Of a stretch of 64,000 nucleotides of DNA, positions 1 through 5,785 are shown one piece after another. The translations under genes were made by a program, and so were the position numbers. Origin of the DNA: Gorillibacterium timonense (GTDB lineage Bacteria; Bacillota; Bacilli; Paenibacillales; NBRC-103111); the NCBI RefSeq assembly GCF_001457415.1, contig NZ_LN881723.1, positions 1,019,246-1,083,245 of the forward strand, in the 5' to 3' direction. The notes beneath the pieces were generated by a model, which was not told the DNA's origin, made no database searches, and saw nothing but the letters and a program-made list of their open reading frames with translations. Every line of letters starts with the position of its first letter. Within the stretch, counting starts at the first letter, position 1.

Positions 1-12
1 ATAACCCCTTTC

Positions 13-562
13 GTCCAATCGTTGGACAAAACCGCAGTCCAATTTCCATTAACGGTTAATGAAAACCTCTGAACTTTTTACCAACGCTTGGTGAAAACCC
101 CATCGAGTATTTACCGGAGCCCGGTGAAAACCCACTCGCCCTCGCTGACGGGAATTATGGTCGACATCCGACCGAAAATCAGGAGTACCGCACGGATGAG
201 CATTCCCCTTCGAAATGTGAACACTGTTTACGTTTTTCGCTGCCGGGCGACGAAAAAGAATTTCCACCGCCGGTCGGTGAAAAATACTTATCAGCGCCGG
301 GCGCTGATAAGTAGGTTTCTACTGCCCGGCGGTAAAAACCATACGACTTCGTACGCTTCCGCTCGACGTCGCGCGATATGCGACGACATCGTCGTATATG
401 ATTTCGCCTATATCGGTGAAAATGCGCAGATGTCTACGGGTTTCTATAAGATGCGACGTCGCATCTATTGGCAAGATAGGCTCTTGTTATAGATACCTTC
501 AAAGCGGACGATATCGTCCGTATTGGATTCTCCGAATTTCGGAGAATTGCCGACATCGGCAA
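13..562. repeat. Array of short heterogeneous DNA hairpins
   Basis: At least fifteen short inverted repeats follow one another, most with loops of 2 to 5 bases. Clear examples have arms at 13-18/22-27, 47-52/56-61, 80-84/88-92, 113-117/121-125, 159-163/169-173, 286-297/301-312 (12 bp, loop CGG), 320-325/329-334, 376-386/389-399, 527-535/539-547 and 547-553/556-562; 450-465 and 505-520 are perfect palindromes. Arm sequence changes from unit to unit while the hairpin shape is kept. Several are followed by GAAAACC (61-67, 93-99, 126-132; variants at 28-33 and 335-340). The first four centres lie 32 to 34 bp apart. A further hairpin (691-698/703-710) lies inside the neighbouring DUF3102 remnant. 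It could be a chain of RNA hairpins, a protein-binding array, or palindromes inserted into a decayed coding sequence. The function is unknown. Confidence 0.75.
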
Positions 563-922
563 GCGGCTGAAGCACGTGAAGGAGAATGACCTGGCGCACG
601 GACAGTTTGGCGAGTGGTTGGGAACGATCGATGTTGATCTTTATCAAGCAAGCAGATTCATCAAAATCTACGATCAATTGAACGAAACTAATTTGCGCTC
701 GGGCGCAAATATCGGATTCAAAGCTCTTTATGAGATTGCAACAATTCCTGAAGAAGAGCGTGATAAGCCCCATACGGTTCCGTCAACGGGCGAGTCGAAG
801 ACGGTCGACGAAATGACCGTCCGCGAGCTTCGAGAGGTCAAGAAAGCCCTGCAGGAAGCCGAGCAACGCGCGCCAAGCAAGCGGAGGCAAAGAACGCGCT
901 GGCAGTCACTGGTTCTGTGTGA
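480..922 (+). pseudogene. DUF3102-family protein, remnant
   Basis: The frame encodes a typical DUF3102 core: IGKRLKHVKENDLAHGQFGEW, then ALYEIATIPEEERDKPHT and a DEMTVRELREVK segment. This family occurs on phages and other mobile elements; its biochemical role is not established. The 5' end looks lost. The frame opens after a TAG at 477, inside a hairpin loop, the first usable start is a GTG at 576 well inside the conserved domain, and no ribosome site precedes it. Near base 865 the reading shifts: the shifted frame continues an alanine/lysine-rich helix (AKQAEAKNALAVTGSV) to a TGA at 920-922. Hairpins interrupt the 5' third and recur at 691-710. The most likely reading is a decayed gene into which palindromic units intruded. 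Confidence 0.6.
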
Positions 923-1277
923 GCCACGATAGAAAGTATTCTCTCAATATCTTCGCCTTGCGGCCGATCTTTAAGACTGGAAATTGCCCAGAGTTTACGA
1001 GCTCGTAAGCTTGGACTTTTCCGATCCTCAAGAACTGCTGAACATCCTTAATCTCAAGAACCGAAGGCAATTCACTCATCAGAAATCCATGTATTTGCTC
1101 GGCCCTATTAGTGGCTGGCATTTCAACTGATCCAGCCAGTTTGAATGTATCCTCCTGTTTTCTATTTTCCTTTACCTCATTTAGAAGTGCTTCGAAATCA
1201 TTCATAAGGATTTTATGTAAGCTGCGGAATCTATCCTCAATGTCGCATATTTGCTGCTCTGTAAGCCTATTTCCCAT
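906..1277 (-). CDS. Helix-turn-helix domain protein (excisionase/AlpA-like)
   Basis: A 123-residue protein. Residues about 1-55 are helical and charged. Residues about 72-120 form a MerR-type HTH_17 domain (LEIKDVQQFLRIGKVQAYELV, then FPVLKIGRKAKILREYFLSWL), the fold used by excisionases and other small DNA-binding regulators of mobile elements. GGAGG lies eight bases before the ATG. It converges on the DUF3102 remnant, its last bases overlapping it. A role in excision or regulation is inferred from the fold only; the target is unknown. Confidence 0.6.
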   Translation of the reverse strand: MGNRLTEQQICDIEDRFRSLHKILMNDFEALLNEVKENRKQEDTFKLAGSVEMPATNRAEQIHGFLMSELPSVLEIKDVQQFLRIGKVQAYELVNSGQFPVLKIGRKAKILREYFLSWLTQNQ

Positions 1278-1399
1278 GGTTTATGCCTCCGTTAATAGAA
1301 ATATGTTATCCCATCAACGATGCATCAAAAATAGGCATTAGAGCAATGAATTTCGGCTCAATTTTTCCGATTTGATATTTGAGTTGGTTGGCCGCTTCT

Positions 1400-1640
1400 T
1401 CATCTGGATAGAGAACCTGCTGCCCTCACCATTTCAATGAGTATTTGACCGTATCTTTCGGTTTCTTTTACTTGCTCGGTGTAGGTTTCAGCATCTTCAA
1501 GGATCTTTGAGTATGTTTCATCAATCTGGAGTGCTGTTATCCTCTCCCCTGGATCTTACTTGAACACCCATGTAGCGAGGGAACTCTTTAACAAGGATAT
1601 CCCCGATTAGGAGGGAATTTATGGTTAGCGTCGAATACAG
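1400..1640 (-). pseudogene. Frameshifted remnant of an unknown phage-type ORF
   Basis: Between two intact genes the minus strand carries two protein-like stretches in different frames: INSLLIGDILVKEFPRYMGV (upstream part), then a 53-codon open stretch containing ITALQIDETYSKILEDAETY and EQVKETERYGQILIEMVR, ending in TGA at 1400-1402. Codon use looks real, but there is no usable start and the frame breaks near 1555. I read it as one decayed gene. The family was not recognised. Confidence 0.35.
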
Positions 1641-1687
1641 TCTTCATAAATCGACAATTGTCTTCAATCATCTAGGGGGAAATTTGA

Positions 1688-3058
1688 GTGAATAAAGTAA
1701 TTACCGCTACTGGTTTGGTCATTCTCTCTGCCAGTATATTCGCAAATCCAATTACTTCAGTGGTGAATCAACAACTAAAGGCCCACACAGCTATTGCTTC
1801 TAACACATTGTCGGGCCGCAGCGTTGCTGCTGCCGAGGATAAGGCTCAGAGATTTAAGGATGTCCCAGCATCTCATTGGGCCTGGTCTGCTGTTGATCGG
1901 GCAGTGACAGAAGGGTATGTCAGCGGTTATTCAGACGGCACTTTTAAGCCCAATGCTGCTGTTACGAGGGCAGAATTCCTTACGGTTCTGTATAAAGCAA
2001 TGCATTTAGAGACCCCAGAGGTAGCGACCAATCCTTGGTATAATCAGGCAGTTACTGCTGTTAAGAATTACAAGTTCTTAGATAGTAAGGATTTTGCCAA
2101 GGGTGACTACAATACGCAAATGAGCCGTATTGAGATGGTAAAAGTTGCTGTTCGTGCGATTGGCCAGCAAGCTGGTAGTGACAATCAATTCATGCTGCTT
2201 GCGGTTAAGGCTGGATTGATTTCTGGAGATGGAAACAAGGGTCTAAATCCTCAAGGCACTGTGACTAGAGGTGCGGCTGTTACAATTATGCAGAACGTTC
2301 TTCGTGTAAATGGGGGAGAAGAGCTTCCAGTAAACCAAGCAGCATTGAAGGAAGCTCAGGCAAATATGACCAAGGCATATGATCCTTGGGGTAGAGAAAT
2401 TAGGACTACCAACCTTCCTAAAAATGCGGACAAGTATGAGTACATCCTGAAGGATGTACCTAATGCTGCGTATGACATGCCATTCATTGCATATGGTATT
2501 GAGAAATATCGACAAACTCCGCTTCAAGCATATAATAATCAGAATTGGTTTCCAAAAGCTAGGGTTGATAGGTCTGCACAGAATGTAGAGGATTTCTACA
2601 ACGCTCTTTTCAATGTGGATTATAAAACAATTGACAGCGCTTGGGTGGATAAGATTGTTTCCTTAATGTCTATGCAGGGAACAACTGAAAGGACGCAAGC
2701 AGGAGTTAGAGCTGTGACGGAAGCTTATGTCGAAAGAGTCAAGGCCGGAAGACTTGTTCTCAAAGGAGAGTTTTCCGTAGAACCTAGTATGATTTACAAC
2801 GACGGAAGTTCCACTTATTTTAGAGGTAGATTTGAGGTTCATGTGGTACAGGGTGACTTGTCTATGTTTTCTGCAAAAGACCGCAAACCCTTACTTTGTG
2901 GGCAAACCTCGGATATTTCTTTTTATGGGGGGACCACGAAGAAAGATTATGCCGGATATGCGGATATAGCTGTCACAGCTAAATATGCTAACGGTGGAGA
3001 TTTTTTCACAAATACTTCTTCCGATCTCACTTCTAATTTTGTTTTTATTCAAAAATAG
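1688..3058 (+). CDS. S-layer homology (SLH) domain protein, secreted
   Basis: A 456-residue surface protein. It starts at a GTG eight bases after TAGGGGGA. A signal-peptide-like segment covers residues 1-20. The first SLH domain is clear at about 55-100 (FKDVPASHWAWSAVDRAV, then GYVSGYSDGTFKPNAAVTRAEF), with two weaker SLH repeats to about residue 205 (SGDGNKGLNPQGTVTRGAAV). The rest (about 210-456) is an unrecognised extracellular domain. SLH domains bind pyruvylated secondary cell-wall polymer, so the protein should sit on the cell wall. It lies on the + strand inside a mostly minus-strand prophage, directly before a small secreted protein, which suggests a cargo unit that alters the surface of the lysogen. 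Confidence 0.8.
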   Translation: MNKVITATGLVILSASIFANPITSVVNQQLKAHTAIASNTLSGRSVAAAEDKAQRFKDVPASHWAWSAVDRAVTEGYVSGYSDGTFKPNAAVTRAEFLTVLYKAMHLETPEVATNPWYNQAVTAVKNYKFLDSKDFAKGDYNTQMSRIEMVKVAVRAIGQQAGSDNQFMLLAVKAGLISGDGNKGLNPQGTVTRGAAVTIMQNVLRVNGGEELPVNQAALKEAQANMTKAYDPWGREIRTTNLPKNADKYEYILKDVPNAAYDMPFIAYGIEKYRQTPLQAYNNQNWFPKARVDRSAQNVEDFYNALFNVDYKTIDSAWVDKIVSLMSMQGTTERTQAGVRAVTEAYVERVKAGRLVLKGEFSVEPSMIYNDGSSTYFRGRFEVHVVQGDLSMFSAKDRKPLLCGQTSDISFYGGTTKKDYAGYADIAVTAKYANGGDFFTNTSSDLTSNFVFIQK

Positions 3059-3068
3059 GTGGTGCGTC

Positions 3069-3386
3069 ATGCGGCAACAATCAAAAATATTTTTAGCTCT
3101 ACTCCTTATTCTATCACTATGCTTTCCATATTCTGTGAATGCGTATGATACTGGAGGGGATGAAGGCGAAGCCGGGCAGGTAATGAATTTTGATGATGAT
3201 GGGAGCCTTCATTATGATGTAGTTTCAAAAGCTTGGGCTGGAGGATATAGATACCGCACGGTAGCCTTTTACATTACAAAGGAACCTACAAGCGCGCACA
3301 ATGCCGGACCTGATGGGAAACCAAAGAATAATTTCGGAGATCCGTCGAGCATTGAGCCAAGATCGAAGCTCTACATTGATATGTAA
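3069..3386 (+). CDS. Small secreted protein, probably C-terminally shortened
   Basis: A 105-residue product that starts at an ATG preceded by AGGTGG, ten bases after the SLH gene stops, so the two are probably co-transcribed. Residues 1-24 are a clear signal peptide (KIFLALLLILSLCFPYSVNA). The mature part is acidic, aromatic-rich and ends abruptly (RSKLYIDM). I think it resembles the beginning of longer Paenibacillus secreted proteins, and could be a truncated copy. The function is unknown; export with the SLH protein is inferred. Confidence 0.5.
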   Translation: MRQQSKIFLALLLILSLCFPYSVNAYDTGGDEGEAGQVMNFDDDGSLHYDVVSKAWAGGYRYRTVAFYITKEPTSAHNAGPDGKPKNNFGDPSSIEPRSKLYIDM

Positions 3387-3434
3387 TCCCTTATTCAACT
3401 CCATTGATAACCCCCAAACAAATACCTTGTAAGA

Positions 3435-3474
3435 AAATGCCTCATCCTCCATTTTGGGAGAGTGGGGCATTTAT
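3435..3474 (+). terminator. Terminator after the SLH gene pair
   Basis: A hairpin with outer arms AAATGCC and GGCATTT and inner CTCC/GGGAG pairing, followed by TATTA. It lies about 50 bases after the small secreted-protein gene on the same strand. Bases 3475-3667 hold no gene I can support; they include a run of eight G at 3568-3575. Confidence 0.5.
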
Positions 3475-3667
3475 TACGTATAATCCCTTCCCTAATGTCT
3501 GTTTGAATCCGCTTCTGGACGTTTCTACCGCATAATGCCCGTCTGAGCTGCTGTGTCCATGTAAGCCGGGGGGGGGGAGAAACGCGAGATATCCTACAGG
3601 TGGACGTTCAGCAGCGTCCGGGATCGGCAATCATCCCCCTACCACTTCCGGAACTGCAGGACAGCTT

Positions 3668-3850
3668 ACTTCCGCTTTTCAACATTAAGCCTCAGATATT
3701 GACACTTTCGCTCTAATGAAGCTCAATAAATAGCTGCCTCGGTTCGGTTGATCCAAAGCGGAAGCGGAAGTAATTTTTCGACTGTAAATCTAAGCGGTTT
3801 TCGGGCTCACGCGCACCCGCAGAGTGTCTGAGGTGCTGGAAGGACCCGTG
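3668..3850 (+). ncRNA. Candidate structured RNA, copy A
   Basis: This segment aligns without gaps to 10518-10700 over its whole length. The last 55 bases (from GGTTTTCGGGCTCAC to GACCCGTGA) are almost identical, whereas the first 110 are diverged but keep pairing. The outer stem CTTCCGCTTT / AAAGCGGAAG (3669-3678 / 3755-3764) becomes CTTTCGCTTT / AAAGCGAAAG in copy B, a compensatory change. Both copies carry TAATGAAG in the loop of an internal hairpin. The 3' domain folds as GCACC/GGTGC around CAGA/TCTG, enclosed by TCACG/CGTGA. The strand is assumed. No known RNA family was recognised. Confidence 0.6.
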
Positions 3851-3999
3851 ACCTCCTCCGTCTCCCTCTCGCTTGTCCTGCGCTCACATGGAATGGGATC
3901 CACAAGTTCTATGGCACCTCTCTATGAGCCGTATAGAGTTTCTTGGAGGCCCGCATCATTGAAAAACCACTCCGGAAGGAGTGGCTTCGTTAATAATTT

Positions 4000-4803
4000 C
4001 TATATGCCTAAGTCAAGGCTTAGCTGTAGATCTATCTTAGGATAATACACTCCTAGAACCATGTACGATGGGTATGGGAACTTATTACCAAGGATGAAGT
4101 GAGTATCTCTCTCCTTTGAACACAATTCTTCGTAAAACCTTTTTTTAACCTGCTTGTTAATATACTCATAATCAGGATTTATCTTTGATGCATTATTTAT
4201 CAATGCTCCAAGTTCCCAATCAATGATTGATAGCTTATGTGCTTTCGTACACCTTGGATCATTACATAAAAACTTATATGAATATTTATACTTCAGTTTC
4301 TTAATTGGTGTGGATATTGAAGCTTCTTCGTCAAACACCATTATTAATTGATGGTAATCTTCTTTGTCATCTGCTTTCAATTCTTCAATAACTAGATCAA
4401 TGATCTCCTTAGGCTTAATTATTCCAAGTGATACCTTAGGATAGTTTTCAACCATATATTCAACAGAAGGTAGCAAGGTTGGCAATACAAATTTATTTCT
4501 GCCTTCCCAGTTATTCTTGCTCGAGATTTTTTCGGAAACAATTTTTAGCGTTTGCAAATCTGGTTTGAAACTTTGCTCACGATGGTCTCCTGGTCGTCGT
4601 CGTACATTAACTTCAACCCACTGGTACTTTTGAAATTGTTGGCTTTTCCCCATTGTTCGAAACGGCATCGGGTACAATCTAATCCATTTTGAATCTTCGG
4701 TAATTCCTGCGGTACAAACCGTCTCGATATATTTATGAGACTGTTGAGGTTGAGCTTTAACCATGATCAAGACTTTCTTCTTTTCCCATTCATCTTCCGG
4801 CAT
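4000..4803 (-). CDS. Conserved hypothetical protein, partner of DUF488 protein
   Basis: A 267-residue soluble protein without signal or membrane segments. Readable features are an N-terminal VLIMVKAQPQQSHKYIETVC segment, GITEDSKWIRLYPMPFR, and a CxxxxC pair (FLCNDPRCTKAHKLSI) that could bind a metal or nucleic acid. The ATG overlaps the stop of the DUF488 gene upstream (TAATG), so translation is coupled and the proteins probably act together. Genes of this kind often sit beside DUF488 genes, from memory; no function is established. It has much lower GC than the host core, consistent with transferred cargo. Confidence 0.5.
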   Translation of the reverse strand: MPEDEWEKKKVLIMVKAQPQQSHKYIETVCTAGITEDSKWIRLYPMPFRTMGKSQQFQKYQWVEVNVRRRPGDHREQSFKPDLQTLKIVSEKISSKNNWEGRNKFVLPTLLPSVEYMVENYPKVSLGIIKPKEIIDLVIEELKADDKEDYHQLIMVFDEEASISTPIKKLKYKYSYKFLCNDPRCTKAHKLSIIDWELGALINNASKINPDYEYINKQVKKRFYEELCSKERDTHFILGNKFPYPSYMVLGVYYPKIDLQLSLDLGI

Positions 4804-5237
4804 TAGAGATGAACAATCCTCACTTCATCGGGGTAAATTTTCTCCAGGCGCTTTGCCACGGCGCTTCGATGACATTGCCGATGATTCTTTTCGAAACACA
4901 TTAAGCATGGTTTCTCGCCCTTCACTTCTTCGATGATTTTCACGAGAGTATCCTGATTCTCATCAAGATAATGGTCGTAAAGGTCAAAGAAAGTAATGAA
5001 GTCTTTATCGTGATGTAGTTGTTTTCGAATATCGCTCGGCGATCCCAAATCGCGACAATGGATATATCCGATGTTGTTCTCCTCAAGTTGCTTCTTCAAA
5101 GCGGTTTTCGAGAATCCCTTCTTGCGACTAATTGGCTTCTCCCTTATATCAATAAGCACTGTCACACCAGCCTCAACTAGCCGATCTGTCCAGTTCTCAA
5201 TGATTTCACCTTCGTATCCTACTGTAAAGATATCCAT
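4803..5237 (-). CDS. DUF488 family protein
   Basis: A 144-residue DUF488 protein. The family start is recognisable (MDIFTVGYEGEIIENWTDRL), followed by LIDIREKPISRKKGFSKTAL and the C-terminal cysteine motif PCLMCFEKNHRQCHRS. The biochemical role of DUF488 is not established. I start at the ATG at 5237, with GAAGGAAG about 11 bases upstream; a GTG at 5249 would leave no spacing. It forms a two-gene unit with the downstream partner through a one-base overlap. It stands inside the prophage remnant where tail genes would be expected. Confidence 0.7.
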   Translation of the reverse strand: MDIFTVGYEGEIIENWTDRLVEAGVTVLIDIREKPISRKKGFSKTALKKQLEENNIGYIHCRDLGSPSDIRKQLHHDKDFITFFDLYDHYLDENQDTLVKIIEEVKGEKPCLMCFEKNHRQCHRSAVAKRLEKIYPDEVRIVHL

Positions 5238-5492
5238 AATCAGACACACTTCCTTCTCGTTGTTCAGACCCTAGTTTAGGGAATTTCACCATATAAATCA
5301 ACCTATTCTTACTACCAGTACATTTGATCCACTTATATCCCCTACAGTGACCTGTCCGAGAAACAGCCAAGGGGATATTATTAGATCGTTAATTCCAAGA
5401 ATCCCACAAATTAAATGCATCTGGAGGAATCCATCCCATCCTTGTTGAATATGTATTATGGAGTCCGATCCTCCGAAAAGGGGGTGATTCAG

Positions 5493-5570
5493 TTGAAATG
5501 GCTTCGCTCCGTTTATCTCTCGGTCATGTGGTGGATTAGGCGGAAGATGTGGAAAGTATTAGGCAAGTAG
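5493..5570 (+). CDS. 25-residue cationic, tryptophan-rich peptide
   Basis: A TTG start seven bases after AAGGGGGTGA opens a 25-codon frame ending in TAG. The peptide begins MKWLRSVYLSVMWWIRRK and has seven positive residues, no acidic ones and four tryptophans, with a short hydrophobic centre. It is followed 16 bases later by a hairpin (5587-5616) and then by a terminator-like hairpin, so it looks like a compact independent unit. Toxin of a type I pair, leaderless antimicrobial peptide, or membrane-active phage peptide are all possible. Only the ribosome site and composition support it. Confidence 0.45.
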   Translation: MKWLRSVYLSVMWWIRRKMWKVLGK

Positions 5571-5652
5571 TCCTAAGATGAATTTAAAGAGGGAACTGGG
5601 AACAGTTCACCCTCTTGAAAATAAAAATAAAAAACTTGATTTTCACCAAAAC

Positions 5653-5686
5653 GATTGGCAACCATGGGGTTGGCGGTCTTTTTTAT
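5653..5686 (+). terminator. Terminator-like hairpin after the small peptide gene
   Basis: Arms 5653-5663 and 5668-5678 pair over ten of eleven positions (two G-T) around a four-base loop, followed at once by a T run (5679-5684). A second, longer hairpin without a T run (AAGAGGG/CCCTCTT with inner AACTG/CAGTT) lies at 5587-5616. Confidence 0.55.
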
Positions 5687-5735
5687 TTTCATCGATATTC
5701 TGGATAAATCCGCGCTGGTATAAGGAATTTCAAAA

Positions 5736-5779
5736 CTAAAAAAACTGAACACCTAACGATTATTTCCGTCAGGTGCTCC
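5736..5779 (-). terminator. Terminator of the minus-strand phage operon
   Basis: On the minus strand GAGCACCT and AGGTGTTC pair (one G-T), with ACG/CGT inside, followed by AGTTTTTTT. It starts a few bases after the tape measure stop codon, so this is the present end of the phage late transcript. Downstream tail genes are therefore genuinely absent from that transcript. Confidence 0.7.
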
Positions 5780-5785
5780 TCTTCA

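Noticed and set aside
13..562. CRISPR array
   Set aside because: Spacing is roughly regular at first, but the units do not share sequence beyond a short GAAAACC tail, and there are no cas genes.
465..773. Minus-strand 102-codon frame
   Set aside because: It only mirrors the DUF3102 frame, which has clear family motifs; palindromes make both strands look open.
3442..3630. Minus-strand 62-codon frame with HYAVETSRSGFKQTLGKGL
   Set aside because: Protein-like in part but without a ribosome site, crossing a G8 run, and no family recognised; could be a fragment but cannot be supported.
3668..3850. IscB/TnpB guide RNA
   Set aside because: No associated nuclease or transposase gene and no remembered consensus match; kept only as a hypothesis.
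5493..5570. Firm type I toxin call
   Set aside because: The hydrophobic stretch is too short for a typical membrane toxin and no antitoxin RNA promoter could be identified.
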